The position numbers and the translations under genes are program-made. A DNA stretch of 21,742 nt from G039029935 sp039029935. Its GTDB lineage: Bacteria > Chloroflexota > Anaerolineae > Caldilineales > Caldilineaceae. The notes under the pieces are model-generated. The model was not told the DNA's origin, did not search any database, and saw nothing but the letters and a program-made list of their open reading frames with translations. The DNA is taken from NCBI GenBank assembly GCA_039029935.1, contig JBCCFC010000042.1, forward strand, positions 1-21,742, written 5' to 3'. Below, piece by piece: positions 7,290 to 15,375 of the stretch (position 1 is its first letter; each line of letters starts with the position of its first letter).

Positions 7290-8750
7290 TTATTCTCCCG
7301 TTTCCGGCTCCCAAATACGATTTTCCAATGCCTCCATAAAGCCCTGATTGGTCGCCTTCATCCGCCAAATATCCACTTGACGTAGCGTCGTCGGATCGCC
7401 ATAGGTATACAAACGCATTCCCTGAGCCGCTTGATAATCCATATGCGCGGTCAGAGCAGCCTGACGGTCGTTGGCAAAGACCTCGACCATATATTTGTCG
7501 ATGAAGATGCGCAGTTCCAAGTCCTCACCTTCTGGCAAATCAGCAACAGCAAAGGGGGCCTGCGTTGTGCCAAGCATCAGTGTTCCCGTCTCAGGACGAA
7601 TCATGATGGGCAAGCCCTCGTGTTCATTGTCTGCAAAGAGCTGAATACCAAAGCGTTTGCGCGTCAACTGCGCACGGTCAACCGCGATCCGAATCTCAAA
7701 GGCATCGCCATCAAGGTTGGCAATGTTTTCAACGGCAATGTTGCTGTGGCTCCCTTTGGGTGGTGTTGCCGTGACATCGGTGAGCGTGACACCATCGTAG
7801 CGCAATGACTCAAGCTCACGCAGCGGGCGGATGCGCATGGCCCCATCATCACCAATGCTGAGTTCACGCGGCAATGACTGAATCGACCGCTCACTCAGCT
7901 CATCGTTGAGGCTCATCAACCACGCCCACATGACACGACGACCATCCGGTGTCAGTACACTTTCGGGTGCAAAGAAGTCGCGCCAAACTGTTTTATAGAT
8001 GGATTGATCAGGCCGACGCCAGTTCATGCGGTGATGGCTTTCCGCCACAAACTGCTCCTTCTCTGCATCCCAATCACCAATATAATAGCGACACCCAAAG
8101 GGATGGCTGATACAGAGCAACACCCATTTGCCATCCAGCGGGAAGAAATTGGGGCAAGAAATATCCTCACCAATAGCGACATCGGGCAGTTCGTGGTGCA
8201 TAAAGTCGCCAATATAGGTCCAGTTGACCAGATCGTCGGACTTGAACAGCGGCTGGTCGCGCCCACCAGAGATGGCATAGTAGGTGTCGTTGATGATAAA
8301 GCAGTCAGGGTCCCAGTGGTGTACATCGACCTCGCTGCCATCAGCCGTTGTCGCCTCCAGCGAATAGGGCTTTTCCCACACTGACAGCGCGTTATCCTTG
8401 GCAATGGCGATCTGGTTGCGCCCCGACGCCTGCCCATGATAGATGGCAGCGGGACGACCGTCCTTGGTGATAAAGCCCGTGCCGCTAAACATGCCATGCC
8501 CCGTAAATGTGGGTTGCAATTTCGTTGTTTGCCATGTCCAGTGCAACATATCCTCGCTGGTGACATGAACAAAGGAGAAGGACCGCTTATCCCCCCAAGG
8601 GTGGCGTAGAATGTAGTGTAGATGATAGGTCCCATCGATACAGAAGGCAGCGTTGGGATCGCCTGGTGCGCTATCACCGCCTGGGTGCATGAGGTGATAG
8701 TGTAGGATCAAGTCGTTGGTGACTGTTGTGTCATTGGTTGTTTGCGTCAT
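7290..8750 (-). CDS. Glycoside hydrolase family 32 protein (fructosidase-like)
   Basis: This 486-residue protein resembles GH32 beta-fructosidases, which cleave sucrose, inulin or levan. The five-bladed propeller motifs are present in variant form. GDPN at 30-33 (nucleophile D31) precedes GTYHLHY. SGTGF is at 89-93. WDPD at 147-150 stands where RDP is usual (D148 the transition-state stabiliser). EDISCPNFF at 195-203 stands in the EC region. The C-terminal beta-sandwich ends in IFIDKYMVEVFAN. There is no signal peptide. I start at ATG 8750; the longer frame back to 8861 runs into an intergenic repeat and encodes implausible sequence. A distant GGAG is the only ribosome site seen. Family is confident; activity is less so because the acid/base position is unusual. 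Confidence 0.85.
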   Translation of the reverse strand: MTQTTNDTTVTNDLILHYHLMHPGGDSAPGDPNAAFCIDGTYHLHYILRHPWGDKRSFSFVHVTSEDMLHWTWQTTKLQPTFTGHGMFSGTGFITKDGRPAAIYHGQASGRNQIAIAKDNALSVWEKPYSLEATTADGSEVDVHHWDPDCFIINDTYYAISGGRDQPLFKSDDLVNWTYIGDFMHHELPDVAIGEDISCPNFFPLDGKWVLLCISHPFGCRYYIGDWDAEKEQFVAESHHRMNWRRPDQSIYKTVWRDFFAPESVLTPDGRRVMWAWLMSLNDELSERSIQSLPRELSIGDDGAMRIRPLRELESLRYDGVTLTDVTATPPKGSHSNIAVENIANLDGDAFEIRIAVDRAQLTRKRFGIQLFADNEHEGLPIMIRPETGTLMLGTTQAPFAVADLPEGEDLELRIFIDKYMVEVFANDRQAALTAHMDYQAAQGMRLYTYGDPTTLRQVDIWRMKATNQGFMEALENRIWEPETGE

Positions 8751-8780
8751 AGTTTCTTGATTTTCTCCGTTATAGATGTT

Positions 8781-8940
8781 TAACCGTAGAGAACGCGGAG
8801 GACGCAGAGGTGTGATGGTATGATAGTGTGATGGTGTCGGGTTATAATGGTGAGCAGTCAACTCTTCAACCCTTCAACCTTTCAACCCTTCAACCTTTCA
8901 ACTCTTCAACTCTCTGCGTCCTCCGCGCTCTCTGCGGTTA
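8781..8940. repeat. 29-bp inverted repeat flanking seven 8-bp tandem units
   Basis: Arms 8781-8809 and 8912-8940 are inverted copies matching at 27 of 29 positions, of the widespread 'taaccgcagag...gacgcagag' type of dispersed bacterial repeat. Between them, 8858-8913 holds seven uninterrupted 8-bp units of TCAAC followed by YYT (TCAACTCT, TCAACCCT, TCAACCTT). The stretch 8811-8836 also repeats TGTGATGGT. The element separates the aminotransferase stop from the start of the GH32 gene. Confidence 0.9.
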
Positions 8941-8944
8941 TTCC

Positions 8945-10153
8945 CTATGCAAGCTGACCAAAATGCCGGAAGCCCTCAGCCAAGCGACCAATGCCTTCGC
9001 CAATCTCTTCCGGTGTGTTATAGCCATAGCAGATGCGCAGACAATTTTTGCCCGATGATTGGTCTGGTGCAAAGATTGTGCCAGCCTGATAGCCGACATC
9101 AAACTGCTCTACCATATCGTCGCGAATTGCCAAGGTATCGGCCTCACTGCGAAGTTTCAGCCAAATATACAGCCCACCATCAGGACGACTCCAGGTCACC
9201 TCTGGGTCGCTGCTGAAATGCTCCTCCAGTGCAGCTAACATGGCATCGCGCTTGAGGCGTTGCAGGTCGTTGCTCATCTCGATGTGATCGCTCAGATAGT
9301 TCATGGCAAATTGATAGACCGCAAAGCCAGAGAAGGTGTTTGAGCCTGTGCCTTTGGCACCAAAGGCGCGCTGGATAAATTCTGTTGGTCCTGTGAAGTA
9401 GCCGAGGCGCATTCCAGGGGCGATGATCTTGGAGAATGAGCCGACATAGATGACACGGCCAGGATCATCACTGGCTTGGTCAAGCGAGTAAATCGACGTG
9501 ACATCCTCGCCGTCATAGCGCAAGTCCACATAACAATCGTCTTCAAGAATGGGCAAATCATACTTGTGTGAAATCGCCAGGATTGCTTTGCGTCGTTCCA
9601 GTGGCAATGTCCAGCCCTGTGGATTTTGGAAGGTTGGCACGAGATAGACCAGCTTTGTGACTTTGCCTTCCCCTCGTGCCTTGAGGATGGCCTCTTCCAA
9701 CGCCTCTGGAATCATGCCATGCTCGTCTGTTGCAATCCCACGAATGTCCGCACCAAAGCGACGCATTTGCCCCAATGTACCGCTGTAGATAAAGTCATCC
9801 GTAAAGAGCACATCGCCCGGATTGGTCAACGTTTCGATGATGAGATGGTTGGGCTGACCAGAGCCGTCACCAACCACAATCTCGTCCGCAGAGACTTTGA
9901 TATTGCGGTCACGTTCCAGCTTCTTGGCGATATACTCACGCAATGGTGGATAACCTTGCATGTGGGCATAGAGTGCCAGGTAGTCACCATCTTCCTCAAA
10001 GGCTCGCTTCAAGCTGTCAAGCAATGTGTCTAATGGCAACGTGTCCGGGTCGGGATAGGCAACCGCAAAGTCATATTTGGCACGCTTGGACGAGCCAAAA
10101 ACGCGTGCTGGTGCGGCGCGATCAGAATATAGATTGTCAAAACTAAAACTCAT
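8945..10153 (-). CDS. PLP-dependent aminotransferase, class I/II (2-aminoadipate/LysN-like)
   Basis: This 402-residue fold-type I aminotransferase lacks the helix-turn-helix domain of MocR regulators, so it is an enzyme rather than a regulator. The PLP lysine is K242 in GSFSKIIAPGMRLGY. N177 (FQNPQG), D206 and Y208 (EDDCYVD) bind the cofactor ring, and R249 follows the lysine as expected. YAHMQGYPPLREYIA near 62-76 is typical of the 2-aminoadipate/aromatic aminotransferase subgroup. The Shine-Dalgarno AGGAG is six bases before ATG. It reads leftward, upstream of the GH32 gene, but a 194-bp repeat-filled gap makes co-transcription uncertain. The donor/acceptor pair is not deducible; LysN, KAT or branched-chain activity are options. 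Confidence 0.9.
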   Translation of the reverse strand: MSFSFDNLYSDRAAPARVFGSSKRAKYDFAVAYPDPDTLPLDTLLDSLKRAFEEDGDYLALYAHMQGYPPLREYIAKKLERDRNIKVSADEIVVGDGSGQPNHLIIETLTNPGDVLFTDDFIYSGTLGQMRRFGADIRGIATDEHGMIPEALEEAILKARGEGKVTKLVYLVPTFQNPQGWTLPLERRKAILAISHKYDLPILEDDCYVDLRYDGEDVTSIYSLDQASDDPGRVIYVGSFSKIIAPGMRLGYFTGPTEFIQRAFGAKGTGSNTFSGFAVYQFAMNYLSDHIEMSNDLQRLKRDAMLAALEEHFSSDPEVTWSRPDGGLYIWLKLRSEADTLAIRDDMVEQFDVGYQAGTIFAPDQSSGKNCLRICYGYNTPEEIGEGIGRLAEGFRHFGQLA

Positions 10154-10195
10154 GATTTTCTCCTAAGTTTGGTATGAAACTCAAAGTTGAATAAA

Positions 10196-10257
10196 CATCC
10201 GCGTTCTTCCGTATCCGCGTTTTTATTTTTTAACACAGATACAGAAGAACGTGGATG
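10196..10257. repeat. 26-bp imperfect inverted repeat
   Basis: Arms 10196-10221 and 10232-10257 match at 22 of 26 positions. All four mismatches are transitions, so G-U pairing keeps the stem whole when transcribed. The loop is a T-rich 10-mer. It lies just upstream of the aminotransferase start. The sequence type (CATCCGCGTTCTTC and its inverse) looks like a dispersed intergenic repeat. Confidence 0.85.
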
Positions 10258-10351
10258 AGGAATTTTTTATAAATAGAATTATTGTATAATAAAAGTGTTA
10301 CCAAATAATGAGCTATCATGATAAAACGTGACTGAGCGAGTCTGTAGTCAA

Positions 10352-10396
10352 GACCTTCCGGAGGTGGATATAGGATATATCCACCTCCGGAAGGTC
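10352..10396. repeat. Perfect 21-bp hairpin with 3-nt loop
   Basis: Arms 10352-10372 and 10376-10396 are exact complements with loop GGA. It lies between the stop of the nuclease/ATPase gene (10502) and the aminotransferase start, both on the minus strand. No T-tract follows on either strand, so a Rho-independent terminator is not proven. It could be a palindromic repeat that also blocks transcription or protects mRNA ends. Apart from this and the repeat at 10196-10257, the 348-bp gap 10154-10501 shows only AT-rich sequence. Confidence 0.9.
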
Positions 10397-10501
10397 GCCA
10401 CCACTCAACTCTATTGACCAATTTCTTCCATGAATCTTTACTGTTCAGAGGTAGCCTTATTATGCAACAACTCTAACGTTATGGTTTGACCGTACCTGTG
10501 T

Positions 10502-12073
10502 TTACTGTTTTATAATTTCAGGTTTCCAATCAGAAATGTTACGTTTTTCTTTATCAAAGGCAATCCCCAGTAATATGATAGTCTTTCCCTGATTCATAAA
10601 AGGCTGTGCATACTGTTTGTCTTTGATCTGCTTGAGTGCGGCCTTGGCCGTCGTCATCTTAAACTCAATGATGTAGACAGTATCATCTGTAGACAACACG
10701 GCATCAATGCGTCCAACATTGGTCAACAACTCAGCGTAAATCTCAAACCCCATGACCTTCAAGGTCAGATAGGCGACTGAATGGTAATAGGCTTCCTCAT
10801 CCAAAAAGAGCTTGTAGGGGATTTGGCTAAACACCAGCTTGAGGACACTGATAAAGCCATCAATATCCTGTGTTGCAAGGGCTGTCTCCAACTTGTCGAG
10901 CGATGTTCCTGTGATCTGTGAGAGCGGTTTGGCGAGATAGTCAGCCAGCAGATGACGTTGGAAGGCATTGGCAACCTCAAAATTGGGATAGCCTAGACGA
11001 TAACGGGTTTCACCTGTAAGCGATGAGCGATGACTCGCTTTGACTGTCAGATAGCCTGTATGAAAGAGCAGCGGAATGATATCGAGTTGCTCCACATCCG
11101 CACTGTCCATCAATGCGGAGCCACCACCGATATTTTCGAGTTCATAGGCTGGCAATACTTTTTGACGCAGTAACTCAACCAAAAAGCTAGGTGTGGCTGT
11201 CGAAAACCAGTGGTTGGCAAAGGTCTTCTGTTGGAAAAACAACAGAGTCGAAAATGGGACATAGACACGGTTTTGCCCATCCCACGAATAGCCATCATAC
11301 CAGCGTTTGATTTGTGCCAGCAGTTGCTCAGTCTCAATGTTCATGGTCGATGCGACATCCGCCAAATGATCGCCAAAATAGGTTGTCAGCTCACCTTCGG
11401 TGTACCCTAAAAGTGTAGAAAATTGCGGTGCAAGCGTGATATCAATCAAGTTATTCAAATCTGAGAAAATCGATATCTTGCCATATTTAGACACGCCTGT
11501 GAGGAACGTAAAATGCAGATGGCTGGATTCTGTGGCTTTGAGAACAGAGTAGAAGTTTTTGAGAACACGAACATGCTCTTGCACTTTGGCTTGATCGCCC
11601 AAAAAGTCCGTAATAGGTTTGTCGTACTCATCGACCAATAATACGACGCCAATATCCTGATTTTCAATCTGTTGAGATAAGGTAACAATTAGCTCTTGGA
11701 ACTTTCCTTTATAATCATCCTCTTCCAGTGTGATGCCATGTCCTTTCGCTAGCTTATCCATGTATTCTGTTAACGCAGTAGATAGGGATTGTTCCAGATA
11801 ATCGATATCGTTAAAGTTAATCAAAATCACGGGACGGGGTCTCCAGTCGATTTTGTCTTCAATCCACAGTCCCTCAAAAAGCGTTTGGTGTCCTTCAAAG
11901 AGTTCTTTGAGCAGTGTAACCAGCAGTGATTTGCCAAATCGTCGTGGGCGCGCCAAAAAGACAAAATCCCCCGTATTGATCAAGCGATGGACGAGTTCTG
12001 TTTTATCGACATATAAGGCATTTTTGGCACGAAGTCGACGGAAGTGCTGAATGCCTGTTGGTAAAGTTTGCAT
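10502..12073 (-). CDS. AAA-ATPase-like / PD-(D/E)XK nuclease superfamily protein
   Basis: This 523-residue protein matches the AAA-ATPase_like plus PDDEXK_9 (DUF1703) architecture. The N-terminus (LPTGIQHFRRLRAKNALYVD) is the family hallmark. A degenerate Walker A RPRRFGKS is at 42-49 (K48, S49), and a Walker B LLVDEYDKPI has D148 and E149. The C-terminal nuclease-like core shows GRID at 454-457 and IIEFK ending at 472, giving D457, E470 and K472 of the PD-(D/E)XK site, all intact. No clear Shine-Dalgarno precedes ATG, and the flanks are AT-rich. The family occurs in many copies in some genomes and its biological role is not settled; defence or mobile-element ties have been suggested. It stands alone, divergent from the sulfatase gene. 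Confidence 0.88.
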   Translation of the reverse strand: MQTLPTGIQHFRRLRAKNALYVDKTELVHRLINTGDFVFLARPRRFGKSLLVTLLKELFEGHQTLFEGLWIEDKIDWRPRPVILINFNDIDYLEQSLSTALTEYMDKLAKGHGITLEEDDYKGKFQELIVTLSQQIENQDIGVVLLVDEYDKPITDFLGDQAKVQEHVRVLKNFYSVLKATESSHLHFTFLTGVSKYGKISIFSDLNNLIDITLAPQFSTLLGYTEGELTTYFGDHLADVASTMNIETEQLLAQIKRWYDGYSWDGQNRVYVPFSTLLFFQQKTFANHWFSTATPSFLVELLRQKVLPAYELENIGGGSALMDSADVEQLDIIPLLFHTGYLTVKASHRSSLTGETRYRLGYPNFEVANAFQRHLLADYLAKPLSQITGTSLDKLETALATQDIDGFISVLKLVFSQIPYKLFLDEEAYYHSVAYLTLKVMGFEIYAELLTNVGRIDAVLSTDDTVYIIEFKMTTAKAALKQIKDKQYAQPFMNQGKTIILLGIAFDKEKRNISDWKPEIIKQ

Positions 12074-12173
12074 AAATTTGTTTTTGACTATATGTTTACT
12101 AGCGACATTTACTGGCTATGTTTACAAGAAATTGATTCATTAAGTATAAACCAAATTAGTTATAGGAACAACC

Positions 12174-13649
12174 ATGATGGAACCAACCAATAGCTTAGTC
12201 ATCTGCTCGGATCAGCACAATAAATTCATCACGGGCTGTTATGGTAGTGAATTTGTCCAGACACCCAACCTTGACCGTTTGGCACAGTTGGGGACGCGTT
12301 TTAACAGTGCATACACACCATCACCCATCTGTATGCCTGCCCGCGCCGCTCTGGCAACGGGGCGTTATTGTCACGAAATTGGGGCATGGGGCAATGGCTC
12401 TCCCTATACTGGAACCCATGCAGATACGGGCGCAGCTATTCCCACATGGGGGCATCGGCTCACCGAGCAAGGGTTTGATGCCGTAACCGTGGGCAAGCTA
12501 CATTTTCATCCTGATGTCGAATCCGGCTATGATGAGCGCATCCCACTTCATGCCACGCTCGCCAAGGATGGCTATGGTCCGGCCATCTGGGGATGGATGC
12601 GGGGCGATATGCCGCCCAGTGAGAAATTACGAAAAGAGGTCGAGTCGGCACACGTCGGTGAGTTTGGCTATACACGCTATGATCGCCAGATTGCACAGAC
12701 GGCGGCCTCGTGGATAGAGGATGAAGTGTCGCGCGATAAGCCTTGGTCAGCCTTTATCTCATTCACCTATCCCCACTACCCATTTGTTGTGCCACAGTCC
12801 TATGTTGATTTGTATGATCCAGATAGCCTGCCACTGCCACCCAACTGGCAGGAGGAGGACTGGTCGCCCCACCCCGCTCTGCGTTGGAAAATGAACATTC
12901 ATGCCTTTGATCGTGGCTTCACCGAGGCGCAACTACGCAAGGTAATCGCCATCTATTATGGCATGGTGACGTTTATGGATGAGCAGGTGGGCATTGTGTT
13001 GGATGCATTGGAACGCTCCGGTCAGTGGGACAACACACGCATTCTCTACACCTCTGATCACGGTGAGATGCTTGGTGAGCAGGGTTTTTTCTTTAAGGGG
13101 TTGATGCATGAAAGTTCGGCGGGCATCCCTATGATTATGGCTGGGCCAGATGTACCAGAGGCGCATATCTGCCACACGCCAGTCAATCTGATTGATGTGT
13201 ATCCCACCGTGATAGAGACAGTTGGTGCAGCATTGACCGAAGAAGATAGTACGCTACATGGTCGGTCGCTGATTGACATCGCCAATGAGCCTGACGACAA
13301 GGAACGCGTCACCCTCAGCGAATATCACTCAGTCGCATCACAGTCGGGGACCTATATGGTGCGCTGCGGTTACTATAAATATGTGCATTATCTTGGGCAG
13401 GACGCCCAACTGTTTGATTTGTCCGCTGACCCTCATGAGGCCAACAATCTGGCTGGCGGCGCACCAATGCAGGAATTGCGCGAGGACTATGAGGCCAAGT
13501 TACGGGCGATTCTGGACCCAGAGGCAGTGGATGCACAGGCCAGAGCCTTTCAACAGGCAGAATTGGCTAAGTTTGGTGATCTTGCGCAGATGAAGAAGTT
13601 TGAGGGAAATCGACCCTATTCTGCACCACCAGAGCAATTTGGGCAGTAG
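12174..13649 (+). CDS. Type I sulfatase (alkaline phosphatase superfamily)
   Basis: This 491-residue hydrolase carries the formylglycine signature CMPARAALATG. C53 is the residue oxidised to formylglycine, with P55 and R57 completing CxPxR. Metal-site residues include D13 (SDQHN), D295 and H296 (SDHGEM); K108 (VGKLHFH), H201 and K308 are likely active-site contacts. There is no signal peptide, so the enzyme is cytoplasmic or exported by an unseen route. The Shine-Dalgarno AGGA at 12164-12167 fits ATG 12174; ATG 12177 is equally possible. It is followed after 93 bp by a ceramidase-fold hydrolase, probably one operon. The substrate (sulfated sugar, choline-O-sulfate, sulfolipid) is not identifiable, and a phosphonate hydrolase activity cannot be excluded. 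No sulfatase-maturation gene is in the window. Confidence 0.9.
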   Translation: MMEPTNSLVICSDQHNKFITGCYGSEFVQTPNLDRLAQLGTRFNSAYTPSPICMPARAALATGRYCHEIGAWGNGSPYTGTHADTGAAIPTWGHRLTEQGFDAVTVGKLHFHPDVESGYDERIPLHATLAKDGYGPAIWGWMRGDMPPSEKLRKEVESAHVGEFGYTRYDRQIAQTAASWIEDEVSRDKPWSAFISFTYPHYPFVVPQSYVDLYDPDSLPLPPNWQEEDWSPHPALRWKMNIHAFDRGFTEAQLRKVIAIYYGMVTFMDEQVGIVLDALERSGQWDNTRILYTSDHGEMLGEQGFFFKGLMHESSAGIPMIMAGPDVPEAHICHTPVNLIDVYPTVIETVGAALTEEDSTLHGRSLIDIANEPDDKERVTLSEYHSVASQSGTYMVRCGYYKYVHYLGQDAQLFDLSADPHEANNLAGGAPMQELREDYEAKLRAILDPEAVDAQARAFQQAELAKFGDLAQMKKFEGNRPYSAPPEQFGQ

Positions 13650-13685
13650 GGTTGCTGGTAATCAGCATTTGGTGCGTCAGTTACT

Positions 13686-13715
13686 GAATACCGACCTACC
13701 GAATACTGACCTACC
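13686..13715. repeat. 15-bp tandem duplication in a gene leader
   Basis: GAATACCGACCTACC (13686-13700) is followed directly by GAATACTGACCTACC (13701-13715), one mismatch. It lies about 20 bp upstream of the AGGAG Shine-Dalgarno of the ceramidase-like gene. Confidence 0.85.
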
Positions 13716-13742
13716 TATTCCATAGGGACACAAGGAGAAACC

Positions 13743-15107
13743 ATGAACACATCACCACTATTGGCAGGCTTTGGTCGTGTAGATATCACACCCAAGCTAG
13801 GCTGTAAACTGGTTGGCTATGGTGGCCGGGATATGGGGGCAACGGGTGTGCATGACGCACTGTGGGTGCGGGCAATGGTCTTGCAGGATACGACATTGCC
13901 AGCGGGAAGCGCTACATGGGTGTTGGTCTCGGCGGATTTATGCTACATTGGCGGAGAGATTCTACGTGAAATCCGCAACGAGATCAACTTGCGATTGGGA
14001 ATTCCAACGGAACATATCCTCATTGCAACCACACATACTCATGCCGGGCCGGATGATGGGCGCACAATCGTTAATGATGAAACCGAGAGCCGCTTTGAGC
14101 GGAACTGGGATCGCTCATTGGCAGACAAGGTTGCAGATGCGGTTGCAACGGCTTACGCTGTCAAACAACCAGCGACCATCGGCAGTGCGACAGGCATCCT
14201 CTATGGCTATTCCATCAATCGTCGTTGGTTAGACAAACCCGTTGACCCTGGTATCGCTGTGCTACGGGTTGATGATATGATGGGTAAGACGTTAGGCGTT
14301 TTCTCAGTCTTTGGCTGTCATTCTGTGGTGCTGGGGTATGATAACTATCAGATTAGCGGTGATTGGCCTGGAAATGCCTGTCAGCGCATGGAAGAAACGT
14401 TGACCACGCAGATGGGACATGATGTGACTTGTCTGTTTATGCAGGGGGGCGCGGGTGACATCAACCCATTGGTGACTGGTGTGCGTGAGCGGATGCGCAA
14501 TGGGCATACGGTGATCTCAATTGGCAATATCAGTGCGAACTATGGACGGTTGGATGATGTAGATAAAGACAACGGCGCATGGTCGATTGGCGACCGAGGT
14601 GGTGGTACGTTTGAGGAGGTGGCAGAGTTGGGCGCAGCCTATGCCGAAGAGGTGTTGTACACAGTTTCGCGCATTCAGCCCCGCGTCCCCGCTCAATCGC
14701 TCTGGTCAACCACACTCACGGTCAACGCTGCCGCCCAGCCCGGCGAGCATCCCACCGCACCCAAGATGTCGCTCATCACCGAACGCCCTGACTTTGCTGA
14801 CCCCACCAATATTCCCGGCGAACTCATGGTGCTACGCATCGGTGACATGGTGCTGGTGACACAGCCGGGGGAAGTTTTTGCCGAGACCGCCATCCAGCTA
14901 AAACAACAGCTACGCGCGTTGGGGGTGCAGACGCCTGCGCTGGTGACCTATGCAAACGGTTTCTTACTCTATCTCCCCGAACCAGAAGCCTTTGAGGAAG
15001 GCGGCTATGAAGTTGACTGGCCGATGTCCTTGGGAATCAGTCGCCATTTTCAAACCAACGTGCGCGCTGTGCTAAAGCCCATCATGGAGAGCGCATTGAG
15101 GTTATGA
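13743..15107 (+). CDS. Neutral/alkaline non-lysosomal ceramidase-fold hydrolase
   Basis: This 454-residue protein matches the N-terminal catalytic domain of neutral ceramidases, zinc amidases that release fatty acid from sphingoid or other N-acyl lipids. Visible signatures are FGRVDITP (10-17), THTHAGP (97-103, with H98 and H100 near the zinc), and GCHSVVLG followed by ISGDWPG (H193, S205, D207). True ceramidases are longer, with a signal peptide and a C-terminal Ig-like domain. Both are missing here, so this is the short cytoplasmic subgroup whose substrate is uncharacterised. The Shine-Dalgarno AGGAG (13734-13738) is close to ATG. It probably shares an operon with the sulfatase, which hints at a sulfated amide-linked or glycosidic substrate, but that is inference. 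Confidence 0.85.
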   Translation: MNTSPLLAGFGRVDITPKLGCKLVGYGGRDMGATGVHDALWVRAMVLQDTTLPAGSATWVLVSADLCYIGGEILREIRNEINLRLGIPTEHILIATTHTHAGPDDGRTIVNDETESRFERNWDRSLADKVADAVATAYAVKQPATIGSATGILYGYSINRRWLDKPVDPGIAVLRVDDMMGKTLGVFSVFGCHSVVLGYDNYQISGDWPGNACQRMEETLTTQMGHDVTCLFMQGGAGDINPLVTGVRERMRNGHTVISIGNISANYGRLDDVDKDNGAWSIGDRGGGTFEEVAELGAAYAEEVLYTVSRIQPRVPAQSLWSTTLTVNAAAQPGEHPTAPKMSLITERPDFADPTNIPGELMVLRIGDMVLVTQPGEVFAETAIQLKQQLRALGVQTPALVTYANGFLLYLPEPEAFEEGGYEVDWPMSLGISRHFQTNVRAVLKPIMESALRL

Positions 15108-15195
15108 ACCTATTTAAACGCCTCCTACACATTTTCTTAACATTCATATGTTATAGTAAAGATCATCCAATACATCACCAGTGTATTGAGTCAAT

Positions 15196-15328
15196 GTTTA
15201 TAGATTTATGACTCCACTGAAAAAAGTCCGACTTCTGTAGAATTTGTTATTCGCTACCACTGGTAAGAAGTCGGACTTTTGTATCGGTTTGACCTTATTT
15301 TCAGCAGAGTCATTTATGAGTCTATAAA
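15196..15328. repeat. Nested palindromic element, MITE-like
   Basis: A perfect 15-bp inverted repeat (15222-15236 with 15266-15280, built on AAGTCCGACTT) is enclosed by a second pair, 15209-15223 with 15298-15312 (13 of 15 match). Outside these, TTTATAGA and TCTATAAA-type sequence extends the symmetry to about 15196-15328. The terminal GACTCCACTGAAAA motif resembles ends of small insertion-sequence-derived repeats. No transposase is present. The element occupies the 268-bp gap between the ceramidase-like and lipoprotein genes; I see no other gene there. Confidence 0.75.
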
Positions 15329-15375
15329 TTTATGGACAAAATAAACCATCTGAAAAAAATTGGAGGATATTGCAC

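Noticed and set aside
8751..8861. N-terminal extension of the GH32 gene up to 8861.
   Set aside because: It is translated from the intergenic repeat region and has no ribosome site; the conserved domain follows ATG 8750.
8858..8913. CRISPR array.
   Set aside because: The 8-bp units are contiguous with no spacers and there are no cas genes.
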